The notes beneath the pieces were generated by a model, which was not told the DNA's origin, ran no database searches, and worked only from the letters and a program-made list of their open reading frames with translations. A DNA stretch of 12,963 bases from Methanospirillum hungatei. GTDB taxonomy: Archaea; Halobacteriota; Methanomicrobia; Methanomicrobiales; Methanospirillaceae. The DNA lies in assembly GCF_020216685.1 (NCBI RefSeq), contig NZ_JAIWNS010000146.1, forward strand, positions 1 to 12,963. The letters run 5' to 3'. The position numbers were made by a program, and so were the translations under genes. Positions 7,612 to 12,963 of the stretch are shown here, in pieces. Within the stretch, counting starts at the first letter, position 1; every line of letters starts with the position of its first letter.

Positions 7612-8907
7612 ATGTTGGAGAAGGGACAGGAGATACTGGTACTCAGGGATGTGCTCATTCCAGGCGGACGGGTGGCGGATATAACCATCTCAAACGGGCA
7701 GGTTATGCATGCCGGTGCAGCAGGAAAGGGTGATCTGGAGATCTCCTGCCGGGGAAAATTCGTTCTTCCGGCAGGGACCGACCTGCATGTCCATATGAGA
7801 GATGGGCCGCAAAAAGAGAAAGAGACCTGGGAGAGCGGGACAAAAAGTGCAATAGCCGGCGGGATTACGGTTGTTGTGGATCAGCCAAATACCATCCCGG
7901 CTCTGACAACGTCTGACCTGTTACGTGACCGGGTGATGCTTGCCGAATCACAGGCATATACCCGATTTGCGATAAACGGCGGGGTTACCAGTGATGCAGA
8001 TCTTACCGGGATGTGGAAGGCCGGTGTTTTTGCCTTTGGTGAGACATTTGCCGGTCCTTCAAGTTATGGGGAGGCCGTGTCATCAGAAGTACTTGTAAAA
8101 GCTATGAACCAGGTAGCCGGCTTTCATGGCCTTATGACTATCCACGCCGAGCAGGTAACAGAAGGAGAGGATCAGTCACTTGCCTATCATGATCATCTCC
8201 GTCCGGTCGGAGGTGAGGTTCAGGCCATTCAGGATCTGCTCACTTTGAATACCTCCCGTTGCAACCTTCATTTCTGCCACCTCTCATCTGCTGATGCCAT
8301 CCGGACAATTCCAGAGGGCCTCGCATCCCGTGAGGTTACACCGCATCACCTCTTTCTCAGTTACGAATCATGTGATCCGAAAGATACACACAGGAAAGTC
8401 AATCCTCCACTCCGGTCAGAAAAAGTCCGAAGGGAATTATTCTCCTGCTGGAATCAGATTGACCTCATCGGATCTGATCACGCTCCTCACACAAAAGCGG
8501 AGAAGGGACAGGAGTTTGCTATGGCTCCATCGGGTATACCGGGAGTTGAGACGATGATTCCACTGCTCATGGGCTGGGTTCATGAAAAGAAGATCAGCAT
8601 TGCGGATGTTATCGCGAAGACCTCAAGCAGGCCCTCAGAAATTCTCGGAATTACGAAGGCAGGGTTCTCACCCGGAGACCGGGCGGACTTTGCACTGTAT
8701 CCTGATACCCTGACCCGGATATCAGCAGATACCCTTCACAGTAATGCTGGTTGGACACCGTATGAAGGAATGATGGCAGTGTTTCCAGAGCAAACTATCC
8801 TTGGAGGATTGGTAGTATTTGATTCAGGAGATTTTTTCAGGCCAGATTTGTCGGATGATTACTCAGGGTCCAGTCTCTGGGTTCCGGGAAGAGGTTATAG
8901 CCTCTGA
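7612..8907 (+). CDS. pyrC: Dihydroorotase
   Basis: A 431-residue cytoplasmic amidohydrolase that makes dihydroorotate from N-carbamoyl-aspartate, step three of pyrimidine synthesis. Visible active-site motifs are DLHVHMRDG (H59, H61, R63, D64), TIHAEQ (H178), HFCHLSS (H223) and GSDHAPHTKAEK (catalytic D289), the hallmarks of the cyclic-amidohydrolase superfamily and, with the DHAPHT box, of dihydroorotase over hydantoinase or allantoinase. The length is typical for class I enzymes. At the position where other enzymes carry the metal-bridging Lys or Asp, the sequence reads FGETFAG, so E144 is the candidate bridging residue. The ATG at 7612 has GTGA six bases upstream. No other pyr gene is in the window. 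A short AGAGG/CCTCT hairpin (8890-8905) overlaps the stop codon. Confidence 0.96.
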   Translation: MLEKGQEILVLRDVLIPGGRVADITISNGQVMHAGAAGKGDLEISCRGKFVLPAGTDLHVHMRDGPQKEKETWESGTKSAIAGGITVVVDQPNTIPALTTSDLLRDRVMLAESQAYTRFAINGGVTSDADLTGMWKAGVFAFGETFAGPSSYGEAVSSEVLVKAMNQVAGFHGLMTIHAEQVTEGEDQSLAYHDHLRPVGGEVQAIQDLLTLNTSRCNLHFCHLSSADAIRTIPEGLASREVTPHHLFLSYESCDPKDTHRKVNPPLRSEKVRRELFSCWNQIDLIGSDHAPHTKAEKGQEFAMAPSGIPGVETMIPLLMGWVHEKKISIADVIAKTSSRPSEILGITKAGFSPGDRADFALYPDTLTRISADTLHSNAGWTPYEGMMAVFPEQTILGGLVVFDSGDFFRPDLSDDYSGSSLWVPGRGYSL

Positions 8908-8917
8908 ATACCAATAG

Positions 8918-9110
8918 ATAAGTAGTGCCTCTCCTCGTTTCCATAGGTCCCCAGGTGATACGATGAGGTCTCATAGGGTGATCCACGGGACAACCCGGAA
9001 ACGGTACATGTTATGGCACCACCTGGCTGAGGGCGTTTAATAGGTGAAGTACGGCAAAAGCCACTTGTGATCCATATTTGTTAGTGCCAGGTGACAAATT
9101 CTTACTTTTG
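8918..9110. ncRNA. Candidate structured RNA, family unknown
   Basis: About 190 bases without an ORF, richer in GC than the flanking intergenic DNA, with nested self-complementary pairs: GTGCC 8925-8929 with GGCAC 9015-9019; CGTTTCC 8936-8942 with GGAAACG 8997-9003; GTCCC 8947-8951 with GGGAC 8987-8991; ATGA 8963-8966 with TCAT 8971-8974; then a second domain CACCTGGC 9020-9027 with GCCAGGTG 9086-9093, enclosing AAGT-ac-GGC-AAAA-GCC-ACTT (9047-9066). AAGTA/TACTT (8920-8924 and 9103-9107) could close both domains. The strand is undecided: a T-rich stretch follows on plus, while a good TATA box TTTTAAATA lies on minus at 9144-9136, 25 bp before this segment. It does not show the conserved cores I know for SRP RNA, RNase P RNA or tRNA. 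A relic of a mobile-element end is an alternative. Confidence 0.4.
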
Positions 9111-9372
9111 TCTTTAGTTCTATTTTCAGATTGTTTATTTAAAACCGGATATTATCAGGTATTTTTTAGTTTTGGACTTGATACTCTGCCCACCTTACTT
9201 CAATAGACCGATAGGAATCTATCTAAATTTTCCCAGATGGATATACCTGAATGTATAGAGATCCTAGACTGTCAGAAAGATATGGAGCTCATTCATGCTC
9301 ATACATTGTGGGATGTGCAGACCGTCAGATTAAGATCAATTTTATGAGATCTTCAATTATAGAGGAGATAAG

Positions 9373-9495
9373 ATGAGGATGAGCCGAAATTCTATAGAGA
9401 GAGTGGCTTTTCCAAAGGAAGCGAGAAGAGCCTTTAAATACTTCAGGATACGGGCTAATAGAAGGGATATTATATCCAATCTCTTCACACCATAA
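9373..9495 (+). CDS. Possible 40-residue basic small protein
   Basis: ATG at 9373 is preceded by AGAGGAGATAAG, a strong Shine-Dalgarno site with five bases of spacing. The 40 codons end in TAA at 9495 and encode a basic, Arg-rich chain (MRMSRNSIERVAFPKEARRA at the start, then Tyr/Phe and more Arg). I do not recognise it. It could be a genuine small protein, or the tail of a decayed gene whose earlier part is the 36-codon frame at 9237-9347 in a different phase. The opposite strand is also open here, which weakens the case. No promoter is obvious. Confidence 0.3.
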   Translation: MRMSRNSIERVAFPKEARRAFKYFRIRANRRDIISNLFTP

Positions 9496-9498
9496 CAA

Positions 9499-9684
9499 TG
9501 AACAGTTTCCTCTTCTTTGACTAGGGGATCAATGTTATTCTTGACACCGGGTTTTATATTTATTATTATATAAAAATAAAAAAAATCAATTTTAGTCTTA
9601 TTGTGGAGATAATTGATATTTGATACCATGTGGCGTACCTTATATTTACTGTTCATACTGTTCACTAAGAAAATTGAACAGTAA
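9499..9684. repeat. Four ACTGTTCA/TGAACAGT motifs
   Basis: The octamer ACTGTTCA occurs at 9648-9655 and 9657-9664 as a 9-bp tandem, inverted as TGAACAGT at 9675-9682 and again at 9499-9506. The outer pair TTACTGTTCA (9646-9655) and TGAACAGTAA (9675-9684) forms a perfect 10-bp inverted repeat separated by 19 bp. The arrangement resembles operator half-sites. They lie within the 5' part of a short minus-strand frame and about 240-270 bp before the cupin gene. Confidence 0.5.
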
Positions 9685-9793
9685 CACCATTTTCGTCTCC
9701 TTTTTATCAGACTGCATATGAACGATACATATGGATATTGAAAAACTTATTTATCTTATACATTCCGAAGAGTCAGAAATATGTGAATTATAA

Positions 9794-9813
9794 AAATTCA
9801 TAGATATGAATTT
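9794..9813. repeat. Perfect 9-bp palindrome upstream of cupin
   Basis: AAATTCATA and TATGAATTT flank a 2-bp GA centre. The sequence just before it, ATTATAAAAATT (9787-9798), is TATA-like and overlaps the left arm, so a protein bound here could block a promoter. A second box, TTAAATA at 9822-9828, lies downstream. The target would be the cupin gene at 9922, with a leader of about 70-100 bases. Confidence 0.45.
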
Positions 9814-9921
9814 ATCATCAGTTAAATACACCTTCCAGAACCTGGATTCTGAACACTCCAAACCCATTCGAAACAAGCATACCTGATCAATACCTATTGT
9901 CTGAATAGGAGATTTCCCATC

Positions 9922-10257
9922 ATGACCGATAAAAACCGTGAAGAACTGTTTGGAAAAGTCATCAGATTAAAAGATATCATTGCATATCAGGAGGGGACGA
10001 TAGCGAGCCGCATGGTGGTCGTATCAAAAGCAGGATCGATAACCCTCTTCTCTTTTGATGCTGGTGAAGAGATCTCGGAGCATACCGCTCCATATGACGC
10101 GGTTCTCACCGTTCTTGATGGTGAATGTGAAGTAACTCTGAACGATGAAAAGTTCCGGTTGAAAGAAAGTGAGACGATAATATTCCCGGCACATGCCCCT
10201 CATGCAGTCCGTGCAGTAACCAGATTTAAAATGATGCTGACTATGATTCGGGAATAG
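9922..10257 (+). CDS. Small single-domain cupin
   Basis: A 111-residue cupin_2-type beta-barrel. Motif 1 is ISEHTAPYDAVLTVLDGECEV: H54 is present, but the second His of the classical motif is missing (HTA in place of HxH) and D59 sits where Glu is usual. Motif 2 is FPAHAPHAVRA with H91 and H94. The metal site is therefore incomplete by the classical pattern, so a binding or regulatory role is as likely as enzymatic activity; the ligand is unknown. Archaeal stand-alone cupins of this size are common and mostly uncharacterised. The ATG at 9922 has AGGAGAT eight bases upstream. The zinc-ribbon gene follows after 62 bp on the same strand. Confidence 0.88.
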   Translation: MTDKNREELFGKVIRLKDIIAYQEGTIASRMVVVSKAGSITLFSFDAGEEISEHTAPYDAVLTVLDGECEVTLNDEKFRLKESETIIFPAHAPHAVRAVTRFKMMLTMIRE

Positions 10258-10319
10258 TGCCTAATACATTAGCCGATACATTATCCTGAAAAATCTCCCA
10301 TACAGAAAAGATCACATAC

Positions 10320-10775
10320 ATGGAAAAAGAAGAGGTTAATGCCTATTACTGCGTGGCATGCGGATATGTAAGCCCGGTTTACCAGAAAAACTGTCCGTCA
10401 TGTGGGATTGCTGAGAAGTTCTTAACAGAGAAGCAGTATGCTGAACTGATGATACGATATCTCCATCACCCTCTTCGGAAATACCGGATTTTTTCATTAA
10501 AAACAATAAAGAAGCTGAAATGGAAGGATGCAATCCCTGAACTTGAGGAGCGGGCCAGGATAGAACGAGATCAGGATATCAAGGCAGAAGTGAAACGGAC
10601 CCTTGAGTCACTCAAGATATTCCTGAATCGCTCAGCTACAGGAAGTTCTCCTGATGCACATCGGGATACCACCATGTATACGCAGCTTGGGGAGACAAAG
10701 TGTAAAATTATCCCGATTCGTCCTGTTCTTCGAAGAAAGGGGCATCATCATCTTCGTCCGGGTAGAAGAATCTGA
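10320..10775 (+). CDS. Zinc-ribbon protein with HEAT-like helices
   Basis: A 151-residue protein with an N-terminal rubredoxin-like zinc ribbon, C11-x2-C14 and C25-x2-C28 (YYCVACGYVS and NCPSCGIAEK). Residues 38-100 form amphipathic helices with a HEAT-repeat look (DAIPELEERA, then DQDIKAEVKRTLESL). The last ~45 residues are low in order, basic, and rich in His/Arg near the end. I do not recognise the protein; the layout suggests a scaffold or nucleic-acid or protein-binding role (inference). There is no good Shine-Dalgarno site at the ATG, so it may be leaderless or coupled to transcription from the cupin promoter. The other frames here are shorter and lack the Cys pattern. An intrinsic-type terminator follows. 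Confidence 0.8.
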   Translation: MEKEEVNAYYCVACGYVSPVYQKNCPSCGIAEKFLTEKQYAELMIRYLHHPLRKYRIFSLKTIKKLKWKDAIPELEERARIERDQDIKAEVKRTLESLKIFLNRSATGSSPDAHRDTTMYTQLGETKCKIIPIRPVLRRKGHHHLRPGRRI

Positions 10776-10799
10776 AGAGAATAAAGAATATCTCTTTTT
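10775..10799 (+). terminator. Intrinsic-type terminator
   Basis: AAGAGA (10775-10780) and TCTCTT (10791-10796) form a 6-bp stem with a 10-base loop, ending in a T run (10795-10799). The stem begins at the last base of the zinc-ribbon stop codon. The stem is weak, but archaea often end transcription at T runs alone. Confidence 0.5.
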
Positions 10800-10845
10800 A
10801 GAATTTGGGTGATTTCAAAATTATAAAAAAGTTAATTCACACCCA

Positions 10846-10941
10846 TTACAAGTGAAATACCCTTTCGGATATCACAAACCCTTCTTCAACCGCTCCGTTC
10901 TTTTTCAGGGTCACTCCACGATTATCCCATGCTTTTACATT
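10846..10941 (-). pseudogene. Possible C-terminal gene fragment (TPR-like)
   Basis: Between a TAG (10944-10942) and a TAA (10848-10846) the minus strand encodes 31 residues beginning NVKAWDNRGVTLKKNGAVEE and ending VFHL. The W-x3-G-x2-L-x3-G spacing resembles the first helix pair of a tetratricopeptide repeat, a type common in methanogens. There is no start codon or ribosome site, and the frame upstream is closed, so if real this is only the decayed end of a gene. Chance similarity cannot be excluded. Confidence 0.25.
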
Positions 10942-10997
10942 CTAGGATCGCACTCAATCGTTGAGCTATAGGAAAACTAATGCAATACAGGGGTGAT

Positions 10998-11114
10998 TCA
11001 ACATAGAACACGGAATATGTCAAGATCCCCAACCTTAACTGCAGATCGGCTCTGCCATTCTACAATGCCAGGCACCTCTCTCACCCACTCTGATATCCCC
11101 CATTGCTGATCATT
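10998..11114 (-). pseudogene. Possible decayed coding fragment
   Basis: A 38-codon open stretch on the minus strand, between TGA codons, reads as a plausible protein (WVREVPGIVEWQ, then SAVKVGDLDIFRVLC). It has no ATG and no clear ribosome site; GTG codons exist within it. It is in a different phase from the 10846-10941 fragment. I do not recognise it. It might be a remnant of the same lost gene, or simply an open frame by chance. Confidence 0.2.
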
Positions 11115-11122
11115 TCAAAATG

Positions 11123-11131
11123 CATATATAG
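11123..11131 (+). promoter_or_regulatory. TATA box for the P-type ATPase
   Basis: CATATATAG is a strong archaeal TATA box. Transcription would start near 11150-11155, giving a leader of about 75 bases before the ATG at 11229. The remainder of 10800-11122 shows only the doubtful fragments above and a TATA-like TTATAAAAAAG at 10821-10831. Confidence 0.55.
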
Positions 11132-11151
11132 ATGGGTCTTCTATTGGGTTT

Positions 11152-11208
11152 TATCATCCAGCGTATCAATTCCATCCTTGACCGATGTCCGCATATTATC
11201 GGATGATA
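11152..11208 (+). promoter_or_regulatory. Inverted repeat spanning the ATPase leader
   Basis: TATCATCC (11152-11159) pairs perfectly with GGATGATA (11201-11208), and the second arm ends 12 bases before the Shine-Dalgarno GGGAG. A competing pair, CCGAT (11182-11186) with ATCGG (11198-11202), shares two bases with the outer stem, so the two foldings exclude each other. The predicted transcript start falls at the first arm. This could be a leader switch, an operator, or chance. Confidence 0.35.
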
Positions 11209-11228
11209 GAAGACAAAAGAGGGAGATA

Positions 11229-12963
11229 ATGGCAGAAATTATTCAAAAAGAGGGTGAAAAGCCAGAATTGAAGAGATTATGGTATGCACTCAGCACCAAC
11301 AAATCGGTGGAATTTTTGGGCACTTCACAGGAATCAGGGCTGAAATCATCAGAGGCCACAGAGCGGCAAAAAAAATACGGCAAAAATATCCTTCAGGAAG
11401 AGAAGGAAAAATCTGCAGTTATCAGGTTTTTAGAGCAGTACAAATCCTATATGCAGATAGTGCTGGTCATTGCAGCGTTTGTAAGTCTGTACATTCAGGA
11501 GTACCACACATGTCTCCTTCTGCTTATCCTCACTGTTTTCAATGCCTCTTTGGGTTATCGTCAGGAAGCAAAAGCTGCTGTAAGTGTTGCTGCATTAAAT
11601 AAGATGATGAAGACCGTTGCAAAAGTGAGACGGGATGGAGAGATCACGCAGGTTGAAGCAGAGGAGATCGTTCCGGGAGATATAATCATTGTCGATGCCG
11701 GGGACCGGGTTCCTGCTGACGGCCGGATAATACTGGCAGCAAACCTGCAGATTGAAGAATCAGCACTGACTGGTGAGAGCACCCCTGTCGAGAAAACCTC
11801 TGATACTATAGAAAAACCCGACCTGCCTCTTGGAGACCGTATTAACATGGCCTATATGAACACCAATGTGACGAGAGGTCATGGTGAGATTCTGGTCACT
11901 GATACCGGGATGAACTCTGAAGTTGGTCATATTGCAACGATGCTTCAGGAACAAAAGACAGAAAAGACACCTCTTACCATTCAGATAGACAGGGTTACCC
12001 TCTTTATCATCGGGATGGCAGTACTTGCATTTCTCAGTATTGTCGTCCTTGGTCTCTCGCAGGGCGAATCATTTGATAAACTCTTTAATATCGGTGTATC
12101 TCTTGCAATTGGCTCTATTCCTGATGCGTTACCTGCCGTTGTCATCAGCATCCTCGCCATGGGCACCGTTGCGATGGCACATAAGAATGCAATCATCAAG
12201 AGTCTTCCTGCTGTAGAGACCCTGGGATCCACATCGGCTATCAATTCAGATAAAACCGGGACACTGACCATGAACCAGATGACGGTCAGAGTTATCTCAA
12301 CCGTTCAGCACCGGTATCAGGTATCAGGTGAAGGATACAGTTTTGAAGGAATAATTAAACGAACGGAAGGGGATGCAGACGAGAATCTGGATCATGTGTT
12401 CTTTCCCTGTGCTCTGTGCATTGACACAGATATCAGGGACGGGCAGGTCATTGGAGATCCAACCGAGGGGGCATTGTATGCTCTTGCAGAGAAAGGAGGA
12501 ATACATGTCCAGGAATTTCGGAAGAATTACCCCAGAATCGCAAGTATCCCTTTTGATTCAGACTATAAATTCATGGCAACATTCCATGAGATGAAAGATG
12601 CGGATGGCCGGGCAATCATACGGACCTATGTCAAGGGTGCTCCGGATGTTATCCTCTCCCGATCCTCCTTCGGTCTTTTGGCAGATGGATCAACGAAAAA
12701 ACTCACCGAAGAAGATCGGACTAAAATTCTGGGTGAGAATGAACGAATCGCGCAGGAAGGTCTTCGTGTCCTCGCATTTGCCAGAAAAGACTTTGATCCT
12801 GCAACCTTTGATCCAAAAGCAGATCTCATGCCCCTGATGCAGGATTTGACGATCAGTTCGTTTGTCGGGGAAGTGGACCCTCCACGGGCTGAAGCGAAAG
12901 AGGCTATTTTAAAGGCCAAACATGCAGGTATCCGGGTTCGGATGATAACTGGTGACCATGCCG
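11229..12963 (+). CDS. Cation-transporting P-type ATPase (5' part)
   Basis: The frame is open from ATG 11229 (after GGGAG, 3-base spacing) to the window end: 578 residues of an enzyme that is usually about 850-950 long. It has a P2-type N-terminal cation-ATPase domain (~15-75), two membrane helices (~77-110), the actuator domain with TGES (181-184), helices 3-4 (~255-315) with PDALP (298-302), phosphorylation site DKTGTLT (D341), nucleotide-binding domain with GDPTEGAL (409-416) and KGAP (469-472), and the hinge motif TGDHA (574-578) at the edge. It uses ATP to move a cation across the cell membrane. P2-like pumps move Ca2+, H+ or Na+; the ion cannot be told because helices 5-10 lie outside the window. 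The PDALP in place of the Ca2+-pump PEGLP adds doubt about calcium. A partial gene by truncation at the window edge, not by mutation. Confidence 0.95.
   Translation, partial: MAEIIQKEGEKPELKRLWYALSTNKSVEFLGTSQESGLKSSEATERQKKYGKNILQEEKEKSAVIRFLEQYKSYMQIVLVIAAFVSLYIQEYHTCLLLLILTVFNASLGYRQEAKAAVSVAALNKMMKTVAKVRRDGEITQVEAEEIVPGDIIIVDAGDRVPADGRIILAANLQIEESALTGESTPVEKTSDTIEKPDLPLGDRINMAYMNTNVTRGHGEILVTDTGMNSEVGHIATMLQEQKTEKTPLTIQIDRVTLFIIGMAVLAFLSIVVLGLSQGESFDKLFNIGVSLAIGSIPDALPAVVISILAMGTVAMAHKNAIIKSLPAVETLGSTSAINSDKTGTLTMNQMTVRVISTVQHRYQVSGEGYSFEGIIKRTEGDADENLDHVFFPCALCIDTDIRDGQVIGDPTEGALYALAEKGGIHVQEFRKNYPRIASIPFDSDYKFMATFHEMKDADGRAIIRTYVKGAPDVILSRSSFGLLADGSTKKLTEEDRTKILGENERIAQEGLRVLAFARKDFDPATFDPKADLMPLMQDLTISSFVGEVDPPRAEAKEAILKAKHAGIRVRMITGDHA

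Larger units (their letters stand above)
9111..9921. other. AT-rich intergenic region, no firm gene
   Basis: This stretch lies between the structured segment and the cupin gene. It holds two short plus-strand frames (9237-9347 and 9373-9495), a weak 102-codon minus-strand frame beginning with GTG at 9665, a 14-codon minus-strand frame at 9690-9646 with a very good ribosome site (GGAG six bases ahead), four ACTGTTCA motifs, and a palindrome at 9794-9813. The 9545-9600 part is almost pure A/T. The pattern fits either decayed coding DNA or a long regulatory region; I cannot tell which. Confidence 0.5.

Noticed and set aside
8953..9030. C/D box guide RNA
   Set aside because: ACGATGA and CTGA can be read as boxes C and D, but the internal boxes are degenerate and the spacing between C and D' leaves only three bases for a guide.
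9545..9600. Replication origin-like AT-rich stretch
   Set aside because: Almost pure A/T DNA, but no origin recognition box repeats and no orc1/cdc6 gene nearby.
9357..9665. 102-residue minus-strand ORF
   Set aside because: It starts with GTG with no ribosome site of its own in phase, has an AT-driven composition (runs of Phe, Tyr, Ile, Asn), no recognisable domain, and overlaps a plus-strand frame with a better start. Kept only as a possible broken gene in the findings.
8908..9921. CRISPR array or insertion sequence
   Set aside because: No regularly spaced repeats with spacers, no intact transposase, and no pair of terminal inverted repeats with target duplication could be found.
10925..10980. 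tRNA-like D-arm (minus strand, TAGCTCAACGATTGAG)
   Set aside because: No canonical T-arm, no matching acceptor stem and no credible anticodon arm follow, so a tRNA or clean tRNA relic cannot be supported.
11279..12919. Several closed ORFs of 60-107 codons on both strands
   Set aside because: All are shadows of the P-type ATPase frame, which stays open to the window end and carries every expected motif.

Overview
The window looks like chromosomal DNA of a methanogenic euryarchaeon, most likely a Methanomicrobiales genome of the Methanospirillum type. Visible evidence: several gene starts have archaeal TATA boxes (TTTATAAATA, CATATATAG) 20-40 bp ahead of short leaders, Shine-Dalgarno sites match GGAG/GGTG, and intergenic DNA is AT-rich. 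The large sensor kinase has the RHDILN H-box common in methanogens. The genus is inferred; no rRNA or methanogenesis gene is present.

Layout. (1) 1-2211: a six-helix HdeD/DUF308-like membrane protein (minus) diverges from an unrecognised six-helix membrane protein (plus). (2) 2228-4918: an 896-residue REC-PAS-PAS-PAS-PAS-histidine kinase (minus) converges on that membrane protein. Its promoter region is shared with a divergent 83-residue Cys/His-rich protein. (3) 5341-6626: a UPF0316-type membrane protein (DUF5698/DUF2179, minus) and a UspA-type universal stress protein (plus) diverge from a shared intergenic region. A perfect hairpin follows the usp gene. (4) 6694-8907: a DUF4349 lipoprotein and a dihydroorotase (PyrC), same strand, 30 bp apart. 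(5) 8908-9921: about 1 kb with no convincing long gene. It holds a compact GC-richer segment with many self-complementary stretches (candidate structured RNA), two or three doubtful small ORFs, four copies of an 8-bp motif ACTGTTCA/TGAACAGT, and a perfect palindrome. (6) 9922-10775: a small cupin and a zinc-ribbon/HEAT-like protein, then an intrinsic-type terminator. (7) 10800-11228: a second non-coding stretch with short coding-like fragments on the minus strand and the promoter and leader of the next gene. (8) 11229-12963: the first 578 residues of a P2-like cation-transporting P-type ATPase that runs off the right edge.

The genes are mostly separate transcription units (signalling, stress, envelope, pyrimidine synthesis, ion transport), not one pathway. 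The only plausible operons are DUF4349-pyrC and perhaps cupin-zinc ribbon. No CRISPR array, rRNA, convincing tRNA, intact insertion sequence or recognisable defence system was seen. The least explained DNA is the 8918-9110 structured segment and the motif cluster at 9499-9684.
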